From positions 1 to 7,172 of the forward strand of contig JAQCMZ010000267.1 of NCBI GenBank assembly GCA_028274825.1: DNA of 7,172 nt. Reading direction: 5' to 3'. Positions 1 through 5,626 of the stretch are shown here, one piece after another; positions within the stretch are counted from its first letter, which is position 1; every line of letters starts with the position of its first letter. The DNA comes from Haloferacaceae archaeon (lineage in GTDB: Archaea > Halobacteriota > Halobacteria > Halobacteriales > Haloferacaceae). The notes beneath the pieces were generated by a model. That model had not been told where the DNA came from, ran no database searches, and was given only the letters and a program-made list of their open reading frames with translations. Made by a program: the position numbers and the translations under genes.

Positions 1-1
1 T

Positions 2-586
2 AATGGCCTCGCGAACCCGGTCGACGCAGCCGACGAGATTCTGGCCGAATGTGAGCTGTTACCCGATTTCACGACGCCCGATCCGACGACCGGCCAAGCG
101 AGTCGCGAGCGCGCAGAGACGGTAGCGGGCGAATACGAGTCTACGGCCAGCCTCTTCGAAGGTAACTGGCGTCAGGTCCTCGGACTGCTCAGCCGGCTGT
201 CCGTCGAAGCGGCCGACGGTGGTGGTCTCATCACCACGACCGTGAGCGGCGACTCCACCGAGTGGATCGAAGTCGAGCCGTACGTCTATCACGAGCGCGA
301 CGGTGACGACATCTTGGCGGCCGATGTCGCGGACGGACGCGTCACGCAGTTGTATCTCAACAGTCAACCGACGGCTACCTTCCTCCCGGTCACGACGCTC
401 GATCAACAGGAGGTCACGCTCGGAACTGTCGGGGCCTCAGTCGCGGGATCCGCTCTTTCGCTCGTCGGTTGGATGGGAGCCGCCGGGTGGCGACGTCTCA
501 GTCGCTACCGCTCCGACGGTGACGGGGGCTCCACGACCGATGAGGAGGCGGATCGGTCGGACTCTGTCACGGAGGGATCGCAATGA
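2..586 (+). CDS. Serine hydrolase of the beta-lactamase/PBP-like fold, C-terminal part (5' end outside window)
   Basis: Open from base 2 to the TGA at 584-586, giving 194 residues in frame, so the true start lies upstream; the internal GTG at 242 is not the start. The catalytic domain with SxxK and YxN is outside the window. What remains matches, from memory of the family, the C-terminal tail of class C beta-lactamase-like serine hydrolases: GEYESTAS-like beta strands, then a segment with WIEVEPYVYHERDGDD and DGRVTQLYL, then one hydrophobic helix (about residues 139-160) and an acidic Ser/Asp/Glu-rich tail. Such proteins are secreted or membrane-anchored hydrolases acting on peptides or esters; the substrate cannot be told here. 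The tail overlaps the next gene by ATGA. Homologues usually carry further membrane helices after this point, and those appear to lie in the next gene. The partial-hydrolase call is fairly secure; the exact function is unknown. Confidence 0.7.
   Translation, partial: NGLANPVDAADEILAECELLPDFTTPDPTTGQASRERAETVAGEYESTASLFEGNWRQVLGLLSRLSVEAADGGGLITTTVSGDSTEWIEVEPYVYHERDGDDILAADVADGRVTQLYLNSQPTATFLPVTTLDQQEVTLGTVGASVAGSALSLVGWMGAAGWRRLSRYRSDGDGGSTTDEEADRSDSVTEGSQ
571..576 (+). promoter_or_regulatory. Shine-Dalgarno-like GGAGGG for the overlapping downstream gene
   Basis: GGAGGG ends six bases before the ATG at 583. In a lineage where many genes are leaderless, a strong SD inside the end of the upstream gene supports real re-initiation at the ATGA overlap rather than a spurious start. 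Confidence 0.55.
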
Positions 587-975
587 CGACGCCTCAGCAA
601 CCGTCTGACCCCGGCGAGACAGGGCAGGAAAGCCGCACGGCAGTCGCCGTCGGACAGCGGGTCAGGAGTCCCGGTTGGCTCGGCCGGGCCTCAGCCGTCG
701 GGTTCTGCGTCACGCTGCTCGCGTTCGTTGGGAGTTTCGTCTTCGCACTGATGAACCTCGACCAGTTTACGCTACTGGTCGTCCCGGGATGGCTTCAGGT
801 CGTGCTCGCACTGCCGTACGCCATCGTGGTGTTCGCAGTCGGAACCGCCGCCGGAGCCGTCTCAGGCTGGCGGCACTCGCGCTGGTCGCTGACCACGAGA
901 GTTCACCAGACGGTGCTCGCGGCGCTGGCGCTCCTGTTCGTCTGGCAACTGACCGTGCTTGGGTTCTTGCCGTGA
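583..975 (+). CDS. Small membrane protein, probable split-off C-terminal membrane module of the preceding serine hydrolase
   Basis: 130 residues: about 30 hydrophilic N-terminal residues, then three hydrophobic helices, roughly residues 36-58 (ASAVGFCVTLLAF region), 64-93 (LLVVPGWLQVVLALPYAIVV region) and 109-129 (VLAALALLFVWQLTVLGFL). The order ALP...W(R/K)...WSLTTRVHQTVL...LFVWQL resembles the last helices of membrane-tailed beta-lactamase-like serine hydrolases, which typically read RYWSL.GR.HYTLVTLAAL.FVW. The ATG overlaps the upstream TGA as ATGA and has a GGAGGG six bases before it, so translation is probably coupled. Either the two genes encode two subunits of one enzyme, or one indel in the hydrophilic linker has split a single gene. 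Frame 1 is open from base 544, so a one-base change anywhere between 544 and 584 would fuse them. Confidence 0.65.
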   Translation: MTTPQQPSDPGETGQESRTAVAVGQRVRSPGWLGRASAVGFCVTLLAFVGSFVFALMNLDQFTLLVVPGWLQVVLALPYAIVVFAVGTAAGAVSGWRHSRWSLTTRVHQTVLAALALLFVWQLTVLGFLP

Positions 976-1244
976 CCACGTAGACGGATGGCTCAGGACA
1001 AACCCGCTTTGTTGACAGCCCGCTGGTCAGATGCGTTCTCGCCTGAAATGTCCACGTGATCAGAGCGGCGTTTCGACTGATGCGCAGACCACTTGTACCG
1101 ACTGAAACCGGGTCGACCGTATCACTCTCCGACCGTCCCAGCAAACGTGGTGTTATATTAAGACTCAGTACCTCACTCAGTTTTGAATATTAGGGTCGGA
1201 AAAGCGGTCACGTAAAATTAGAGAATGAGGCGGACGGGTTCTGA
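976..1244. other. Intergenic stretch between the hydrolase genes and the IS6 remnant
   Basis: The first part has coding-like base composition but no convincing gene. From about 1151 it turns AT-rich, with GTTATATTAAG (1150-1160) and TTGAATATTAGG (1183-1194) as possible TATA-type elements. It probably contains the left boundary of the broken IS6 element, since those elements place the transposase start close to the end, but I could not define a terminal repeat or a target duplication. Confidence 0.35.
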
Positions 1245-1250
1245 GTGCTT

Positions 1251-1646
1251 ATGACAGAATTCGACCGCCTCAGCGAATACATCGCGTGGAGCGAGTTGTC
1301 GTTTGTGGAGCGAGATCGAACTCCGCGCTGGGCGATTGAAGTAGGAACCCGCTGTCACTTGGCCGGTATGTCACTACGTGAGGTAAGTAAGCATGTTGAA
1401 CTGTTCGGGATCAGTTGGAGTCACGTCGCTGTCCATAACTGGGTTTATAAAGCCGACCTACAGCCGATCTCGACCATCTCTGTGGATCAACTCGCGGTTG
1501 ACGAAAAGATGATCCGCCTCCACGGTCAGAAGTTCTGGTTGTACGGCGCGGTTGATCCGTTCACGTATACGGCGAGCAACTGTTGCTCTCCGCGAAACAC
1601 AGAGCAGCCTACGGAAAAAGAGGTTCACGGTGAGGAGTCTGTATAG
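1251..1646 (+). pseudogene. IS6-family transposase, 5' half only
   Basis: I chose the ATG at 1251 (MTEFDRLSEYIAW) over the GTG at 1245 because haloarchaeal IS6 transposases begin with similar short leaders. Recognisable segments are LSFVERDRTPRWAIEVG, HLAGMSLREVSKHVELFGI, the motif HVAVHNWVYKADLQP (helix-turn-helix, W-x-x-K/R type), and the first catalytic Asp in QLAVDEKMIRL followed by FWLYGAVDP. Family members run about 210-235 residues. Similarity here stops soon after GAVDPFT (about base 1570), and the last 25 or so residues (from TYTASNCC) look like read-through into unrelated DNA up to the stop at 1644-1646. The second Asp and the Glu of the DDE triad are missing, so it cannot be an active transposase. 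The deletion junction is directly followed by the regulator gene at 1721. Confidence 0.75.
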
Positions 1647-1672
1647 TTAGCCATCCGCTCGCAGGTGACTCT

Positions 1673-1689
1673 GGATACTAAGCATATCC
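1673..1689 (+). promoter_or_regulatory. Dyad GGATA-N7-TATCC overlapping the likely promoter of the regulator gene
   Basis: GGATA (1673-1677) and TATCC (1685-1689) are perfect inverted arms around seven bases. The right arm lies in CATATCC, about 31-36 bases before the ATG at 1721, where a TATA box of a leaderless or short-leader transcript would sit. A dyad over the TATA box of a wHTH gene suggests autoregulation; this is inference from position only. Confidence 0.3.
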
Positions 1690-1720
1690 CACCAAGGGGG
1701 TTCCGTCAAACGGTACGTGT

Positions 1721-2086
1721 ATGGCAGTGCGACAGCAGTCGCGTAAAGATCGTATCGAATCGCGTCACGACCGCACCGAAGACTCAGCACCAGAACTGTC
1801 GACCGCTCAGCTGCTCGACCTGTTCGGTGATGAGTACACTCGGCGGGTGTTCGAAGCAGTCTCCGAGCGGCCTCGCGGTGGCCGCGACGTGGCTGAAGCG
1901 GCCGACGTTTCTCGAGCGACGGCCTACAGACGACTTAACGACCTTCGCGAAGCGGGCTTGGTCACGACCGAGTATCACATCGCCCCCGATGGTCACCATC
2001 GCAAGCAGTTCGCCGCCTCCGCTCAGCATCTCTCCGTCTCGCTGGACGACGGCGACATCGACGCCGCAGTTAGCTTCGCTCACTGA
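1721..2086 (+). CDS. Winged helix-turn-helix (ArsR-like) transcriptional regulator
   Basis: 121 residues. A charged N-terminal leader (residues 1-22) is followed by a wHTH: the LLDLFGDEYTRRVFEAV helix (31-47), the DVAEAADVSRATAYRRL helix pair (56-72) with recognition helix SRATAYRRLNDLREAGLV (64-81), and a wing TTEYHIAPDGHHRKQFA (82-98). This matches small haloarchaeal DNA-binding proteins with an ArsR/HTH_20 domain. In other haloarchaea such genes are often followed by a small membrane-protein gene (from memory), which is absent here: the next 180 bases are non-coding and then an IS5 element begins. No metal-binding Cys pair is visible, so the signal sensed is unknown. The ATG is preceded by a promoter-like dyad. 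This is one of the few genes in the left half that appears intact. Confidence 0.75.
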   Translation: MAVRQQSRKDRIESRHDRTEDSAPELSTAQLLDLFGDEYTRRVFEAVSERPRGGRDVAEAADVSRATAYRRLNDLREAGLVTTEYHIAPDGHHRKQFAASAQHLSVSLDDGDIDAAVSFAH

Positions 2087-2148
2087 CGTCTGGGTACACC
2101 GGCTCTTCCCTCTCACAGCGGACCTGAGTACCATTTCTCCACTCAACA

Positions 2149-2242
2149 CGCCCAGATCATTTTGGGCGCTCGATCAGCTGCTCTCCACTGAGCGATCGCT
2201 CGACACAGTTCGAGGCAGAGTGACTCGGGAGTTGACCCCGAG
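2149..2242. repeat. Three perfect dyads in the gap after the regulator gene
   Basis: CGCCCA (2149-2154) pairs with TGGGCG (2163-2168) around eight bases. GAGCGATCGCTC (2190-2201) is a 12-base perfect palindrome. CTCGGG (2224-2229) pairs with CCCGAG (2237-2242) around seven bases. They lie between the regulator stop and the IS5 left end, and no gene is seen there. The first could act as a transcription end; no strong T tract follows any of them. Confidence 0.4.
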
Positions 2243-2268
2243 CCAGTTCTCGCCGTGAGTGCTATCCT

Positions 2269-2285
2269 CTGCCGTGTTGAATAGA
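2269..2285 (+). repeat. Left terminal inverted repeat of the IS5 element
   Basis: CTGCCGTGTTGAATAGA pairs with 3183-3199 with a single mismatch (C2273 against the right copy). Similarity ends abruptly outside 2267-2269. Confidence 0.7.
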
Positions 2286-2298
2286 TGCTGAATCACGG

Positions 2299-3146
2299 TT
2301 AGAGGGGCTCACAGAGCGATTCTATGTTAGAGATGGCAAACATAAGGACGATCTCACGGAACTCTCGATACCATGCCTGCGCTCGCACGGCGTCGCCGAG
2401 CGAGCGCTTGACCGATGAATAGGACGTTTCAGCCATCCAGCGCTGTGTGTAGTCACGTTCTCGGATAAGTACATTGTTGCTGATCGCGTTAAGTGAGGAT
2501 CCGCGATAGTGAACCAACGGTTCGATACCAAGTGAGTAGAACTCGTACTCGGAGTGCCAGTCCTGAAACCCGTGATCTGCGGCAACGGTGTACAGGTCGT
2601 CCGCGTTCGGCGGACGACTTGCGGCCCGGCTTTCGTATCGTGACGCCACTGTGCGTGGCACTGTACGTCAAGAACAGCTAGAGATGCTGTATCGGTCAGT
2701 GTTGTCACTTTCATCGTTTCGACCGTGCGGTTTGACCGGCTAAGATAGTGCGCAGAGGCGTGGCCACGATCGAAGAACGTGCTGTCAAGAGCGGCGTATC
2801 CAGACTGCGGGTGTTGCTGCGCGGAGATGCGCAGCAACGCCCGCCAGACCCACATTTTGAACCGATCAAACGACTTGTTCAGCGTCGTATAGTCCGGAAC
2901 GTCTCCTTTCTCTAGTTCAAGCACCTCGCGGATCTCACTCATGTACTCCAGCCGATTTTCGGTTTCACGAAAGCTATGCTCCTCTTCGCGGCGAAATCCA
3001 TGGATCACGACGTGCTTCCAGCGGGCGAACCCGCCGGTGGCGGGCTCGCCCGCATGCTTTCCCAACGCTTGTTTGGTCAGACTCTTGAACGTCTCAACGA
3101 AGTCGAGGAGGTCGACTTCCACTATATCCGATCTCCTCGGCTTCAT
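2299..3146 (-). pseudogene. IS5-family transposase, broken by one frameshift
   Basis: Translation from the ATG at 3146 runs VDLLDFVETFKSLTKQALGK, GGFARWKHVVIHG, then AALDSTFFDRGHASAHYLSR with the first catalytic Asp (residue 121), to GPQVVRR at residue 180. It then leaves frame. The correct continuation (NADDLYTVAADHGFQDW with the second Asp, LVHYRGSSLNAISNNVLIR, MAETSYSSVKR with the Glu, and FREIVLMFAISNIESLCEPL) is in another frame down to the stop at 2299. The switch is at about base 2607, in the run of C and G around 2605-2612; one missing base explains it. Restored length would be about 282 residues, typical of the family. Family members often begin at VEVDLLDF, so a start at the GTG of VEV is also possible. 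All three DDE residues survive, so the inactivation is recent or a sequencing error. Confidence 0.8.
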
Positions 3147-3182
3147 CCTTACTGATTTGACGGTCTATCCCGACGCCGTCTG

Positions 3183-3199
3183 TCTATTCAACACAGCAG
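3183..3199 (-). repeat. Right terminal inverted repeat of the IS5 element
   Basis: TCTATTCAACACAGCAG is the inverted partner of 2269-2285. It lies upstream of the transposase start, so any transposase promoter must lie in the about 37 bases between or come from outside. Confidence 0.7.
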
Positions 3200-3256
3200 T
3201 GTGAACGTCTCTCTAGAAGCGGTGATCGTGGCGTACCCGTCTGATGGCATCGATCG

Positions 3257-3290
3257 TATTACCGTAAAATAAGATTATAGTACGGTAATA
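3257..3290. promoter_or_regulatory. Perfect 10-bp inverted repeat, possible operator or promoter
   Basis: TATTACCGTA (3257-3266) and TACGGTAATA (3281-3290) are exact inverted arms 14 bases apart, so the half-sites are 24 bases centre to centre, about two helical turns and thus on one face of DNA. The spacer is AT-rich (TTATAG) and the right arm runs into AATATAC, TATA-like on the plus strand. It is just outside the IS5 right end and upstream of the structured segment at 3311-3372. Confidence 0.45.
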
Positions 3291-3310
3291 TACTTCGAAA
3301 TCAAGTGAAT

Positions 3311-3372
3311 CTCCCCCTTCGGCTGGCGAACTTATGGGTAAGAGACAGGGCTTTAGCCGTGGGAGGATGTCA
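3311..3372 (+). ncRNA. Omega-RNA-like right-end remnant of an IS200/IS605 (IS1341-type) element
   Basis: The block GGGCTTTAGCC followed by GTGGGAGGATGTCA resembles, from memory, the right end of haloarchaeal tnpB-carrying elements, where the tnpB 3' end and right end give a structured RNA (omega-RNA; in Halobacterium called sense overlapping transcripts). The segment can fold: CTCCC (3311-3315) with GGGAG (3361-3365), CGGC (3320-3323) with GCCG (3356-3359), and a small GGCT/AGCC hairpin (3349-3358). No TnpB coding is left upstream, so it would be a solitary end. A TATA-like AATATA (3287-3292) lies about 25 bases before 3311-3314. Whether it is transcribed is unknown, and the family match was not searched. 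Confidence 0.35.
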
Positions 3373-3385
3373 GAGCCAATACAAC

Positions 3386-4129
3386 CTACGATGTCATCAT
3401 CCTTGTTTGACTCTCTCGCAGTTGTGTGAATGCTTCTGCCAGGATCGCAAGAATGAGTAGCGAAAACGGGAGTCCGACAACACCTGACAGCAGGATTCCC
3501 GTCGCTTCTCCGGCAACGGCACCGACAGCTAACGATGTCATGGCTGTTAGCACACCGGAGATGAGCCCAATCCCAGCGACAACCAATAGTAATAATCCAA
3601 ACAGTCGCAGCCAGTGGCCGCGCGTTAGTTGCCAGCTATCCCGAAAACCGGCGACGAAGTTCTTGTCTTCTACCGTGACATACATGATCATGAAAATGAA
3701 CGCAACGTATGCGATGATCCCCGGAATGACAAAGAGCACTGATCCGACGAACATGAGAACCCCGTATATGAGCCCACCAACGAGTGAGTTTAGCAGGACC
3801 GGCACAATATTTCGCGTATAATACTCTGACGGAATTGCCCGTGTATCACCGCCGACAAACGTTCGAATCGTGACAACCGTGAGCCATTGAAGCCCTAGCA
3901 ACATGAGGATGGTTGCGCTCACGGAAATGGCAAGCGGGGCATCGATTGCTGGGAGAGCTACGTTCTCTGTCGACGTACCTGACTGCTCAACTCCTGTGAC
4001 GACAGCGCTGTAGAATGGAATCTGCCACGCAGCCCCGAGGATCAAATATGCGATCATCAACAGTAAGCCGTTACGATTCGCAACACGACCGATTCCTCCT
4101 ACAACTGATGAACCAATTTTGAGCGTCAC
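3386..4129 (-). CDS. Haloarchaeal multi-spanning membrane protein (DUF7847/YciC-like group)
   Basis: 247 residues starting at a GTG (4127-4129); the nearest upstream ATG is out of frame and hits a stop within five codons, and MTLKIGSSVVGGIGRVANRNGLLL fits the group's usual N-terminus. Six hydrophobic segments are visible, at about residues 20-42, 66-88, 107-129, 131-153, 174-204 and 208-236. The middle holds a signature-like stretch: VIPGIIAYVAFIF, YVTVEDKNFVAGFRDSW, then LTRGHWLRLF. That pattern (PG, then E-D-x-x-F-x-x-(A/G)-F-x-x-S-W-x-L-x-x-G-x-W) is seen in integral membrane proteins of the glycerophosphodiester-phosphodiesterase membrane-domain/DUF975-like group, many of unknown role. 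No catalytic site is seen. The gene stands alone, with AT-rich promoter sequence at 4147-4166, and ends 14 bases from the right-end-like segment on the opposite strand. Confidence 0.7.
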   Translation of the reverse strand: MTLKIGSSVVGGIGRVANRNGLLLMIAYLILGAAWQIPFYSAVVTGVEQSGTSTENVALPAIDAPLAISVSATILMLLGLQWLTVVTIRTFVGGDTRAIPSEYYTRNIVPVLLNSLVGGLIYGVLMFVGSVLFVIPGIIAYVAFIFMIMYVTVEDKNFVAGFRDSWQLTRGHWLRLFGLLLLVVAGIGLISGVLTAMTSLAVGAVAGEATGILLSGVVGLPFSLLILAILAEAFTQLRESQTRMMTS

Positions 4130-4146
4130 GCCAGATCCATCTCGTG

Positions 4147-4166
4147 TTAATTTAATACATTATACT
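4147..4166 (-). promoter_or_regulatory. TATA-like promoter of the membrane-protein gene
   Basis: Read on the minus strand this is AGTATAATGTATTAAATTAA, ending 18 bases before the GTG start. With a TATA-to-start distance of about 26 bases, transcription would begin within a few bases of the start codon, giving a leaderless or very short leader. Confidence 0.5.
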
Positions 4167-4574
4167 GACGCGTTTCACTATCTAAAACTCGGCGCTCCGT
4201 AGAAGCGTGTTGGGGCTTCGTCGCAGTGAATTTGGCAGGCAGCACTTCTCTGTCCTGTTTCTGGTTCGGAATCAGCCACGACAAACAGGAGGACACCATT
4301 GACGCGATATCACGGGGACATATTTATGACGAATAAATAATTCGCGATATGCGCGGTGTGCCTACCGTTCAACCAGTTCTCCCACCACCGCTCTCGTCGT
4401 TCCCGCGTAGCATCCAACCGTGACCTCACAGAGCGAGAAGTTCTCACGCTCACTCACTTGTGGCCTTTCCTGTGGTTCGTAACTGCCACCATTTGACTCC
4501 GGTAAATGAGTAGCCTCTCCGGTTCAGCGTGAGTATGTTTATCGCTGCTGTTGCGGGATGTGTAACGCGGCCAG
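4167..4574. other. Non-coding stretch with a TATA-like dyad and candidate small ORFs
   Basis: No convincing gene is seen in about 400 bases. It contains the dyad and direct repeats at 4303-4350 (separate entry) and a possible hairpin, CCTGTTT (4254-4260) with AAACAGG (4283-4289), with a smaller inner pairing. Two short frames could be read outward from the dyad: a 24-codon ORF on plus (4349-4423) and a 50-codon ORF on minus (4299-4147). Neither resembles a protein I know, and the minus one would run through the promoter of the membrane-protein gene. From 4424 to 4574 nothing further is recognised. Confidence 0.35.
4303..4350. promoter_or_regulatory. Bidirectional TATA-like dyad between two CGCGATAT direct repeats
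   Basis: TATTTAT (4321-4327) and ATAAATA (4333-4339) are exact inverted arms around five bases. CGCGATAT occurs at 4303-4310 and again at 4343-4350, 40 bases apart. An ATG on plus (4349) and one on minus (4299) both lie about 25 bases from the TATTTAT arm, the spacing of leaderless archaeal promoters. It may be a divergent promoter or an operator. Confidence 0.35.
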
Positions 4575-4584
4575 TGAATATTTT
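4575..4584 (+). promoter_or_regulatory. TATA-like box of the lipoprotein gene
   Basis: TGAATATTTT is centred about 28 bases before the ATG at 4608, suggesting a leaderless transcript. A purine-rich GAGAGGG (4588-4594) is 13 bases from the ATG, rather far for an SD. Confidence 0.5.
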
Positions 4585-4607
4585 ACAGAGAGGGAACGGC
4601 TTCCGGT

Positions 4608-5516
4608 ATGGAACGCAAAGCAGTCGCAGCGCTCGGCCTGCTGGTGCTTGTTGCGCTCGCAGGCTGCTCAGCAACGGGGTCGTTGTCGATGAAGACTGCG
4701 GACGACGCGGAGATAGCAGAAGCCGCCAGCCGGCCGGCCGTCGTGGACAGTCCGGCTCCCGACGACCGGGAGGTGGTCCGAGAGGCAATCAAGGACGGCT
4801 CGGGGACAGCCATGGCTACTGATCCACCGGTCCAACGGGGGTTGCCGCTCGCATACGAGGGCAGCTACTACGAAGTCGACTGGAACGTCACCGGCAGCGA
4901 GCGCGGGACCGCGTTCGTCGTCGGCGTCGATCTCAACGGGACGGCGCCGGCTGGCGAGACAGTCGGCTTTGAGAAACTCTCCGAGCATGACCGCCGGCTG
5001 CTGGGTAATCTACTCACGGGTATGAGCGAGCGCGAGTCCCAACTCAGGCCCGGCCCCGAAGTCGGTATCCCGGAAGAGTACACGACAGCGGAAACCAACG
5101 AGAGCGTGTTGTTGTCCGGCGAGTATAGCGCCGTTCGGCACAACGGCACCGTCTACCCCTTCGTGCTGGAGGAACGCAGAGAGGTGACGCTGACCCGGTA
5201 CCGTTACACCGTCAGCAGGGTCGCCGACACCACCACCGCGTACGCTCAGCAACTCCGCGATGAGCACCTATTCAGACTGTCAGAGCTCTCGGAAGCCGAA
5301 CGGTCAGTGGTGAACGAGGCGATCGACGGCATCTATTACGCCGAGGACACCGACGACGAGTCTTTCCGGTCGATAATGAACCAGTTCTCGGCAGAGTCGG
5401 CGATTGAGGCTGACAGCTACGATGGCACCTGGCTGGTGCGCTACGATGGGAAGGTGTACACCGCGGAACTTTCGTACGGGGGGTTCGACCAGAATGACCG
5501 GCCGGTGACGGTCTAG
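4608..5516 (+). CDS. Secreted lipoprotein with three related repeats, function unknown
   Basis: 302 residues. A signal sequence (basic ERK, hydrophobic 5-18) ends in lipobox L17-A18-G19-C20, so the mature protein should be lipid-anchored on the outer face of the membrane. The rest is acidic and holds three units of one pattern: a helix of the type LSE.(D/E)R..(V/L)...I..G, a variable stretch, then a two-strand motif G.Y..V...G.VY...L. Unit 1 is about residues 51-92 (DDREVVREAIKDG, then YEGSYYEVDW), unit 2 about 124-189 (LSEHDRRLLGNLL, then GEYSAVRHNGTVYPFVLEE), and unit 3 about 227-292 (LSEAERSVVNEAIDG, then DGTWLVRYDGKVYTAELSYG). N-x-S/T sequons (NVT 93, NGT 110, NES 164, NGT 179) would allow N-glycosylation, known in haloarchaeal surface proteins. 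No enzyme motif is seen; a binding or envelope role is inference. It is single, with its own TATA-like box. Confidence 0.8.
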   Translation: MERKAVAALGLLVLVALAGCSATGSLSMKTADDAEIAEAASRPAVVDSPAPDDREVVREAIKDGSGTAMATDPPVQRGLPLAYEGSYYEVDWNVTGSERGTAFVVGVDLNGTAPAGETVGFEKLSEHDRRLLGNLLTGMSERESQLRPGPEVGIPEEYTTAETNESVLLSGEYSAVRHNGTVYPFVLEERREVTLTRYRYTVSRVADTTTAYAQQLRDEHLFRLSELSEAERSVVNEAIDGIYYAEDTDDESFRSIMNQFSAESAIEADSYDGTWLVRYDGKVYTAELSYGGFDQNDRPVTV

Positions 5517-5626
5517 GATTGTTCTGCGGGTGGCCGGGTTATCGTAGAGACCAGTCCCGTTGAGCGCTTCGTAGCTAGCTCTCTGGCCGGCTTCCGCACC
5601 AATACGGTCGAGGGATGTGGCAACCT
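5517..5626. other. Intergenic DNA after the lipoprotein gene
   Basis: No gene, strong hairpin or T tract is seen. The base composition is still GC-rich like the lipoprotein gene, and it changes to AT-rich at the left end of the MITE-like element. Confidence 0.4.

Larger units (their letters stand above)
2269..3199 (-). mobile_element. IS5-family insertion sequence, complete by its ends, inactive by frameshift
   Basis: Bases 2269-2285 (CTGCCGTGTTGAATAGA) and 3183-3199 (TCTATTCAACACAGCAG) are inverted copies matching at 16 of 17 positions. They enclose about 931 bp with one transposase gene on the minus strand, the usual size for a compact IS5-group element. The gene stop lies about 14 bases inside the left repeat and its ATG about 37 bases inside the right repeat. 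I found no matching direct repeat just outside the ends, so either the target copy has decayed or the flanks were rearranged after insertion. Confidence 0.75.

Noticed and set aside
1161..1640. AGACTC/CTCAC similarity near 1161-1176 and its inverse at 1630-1640 as terminal repeats of the IS6 remnant
   Set aside because: The match needs a five-base gap, the left copy is too far from the transposase start, and the right copy lies beyond the truncation, so chance is more likely.
1665..2258. Long plus-strand frame overlapping the wHTH gene
   Set aside because: It is out of frame with a gene that has clear wHTH motifs, is rich in Ser/Thr/Pro as typical of shadow frames in GC-rich DNA, and shows no recognisable domain.
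3334..3429. 31-codon plus-strand ORF starting at ATG 3334 after the 10-bp inverted repeat
   Set aside because: It overlaps the right-end-like structured segment and the antisense of the membrane gene's 3' end, and its product looks random.
4529..4822. Plus-strand frame overlapping the lipoprotein start
   Set aside because: It is Arg/Gly-rich and out of frame with the lipoprotein, which has a clear signal sequence and lipobox.
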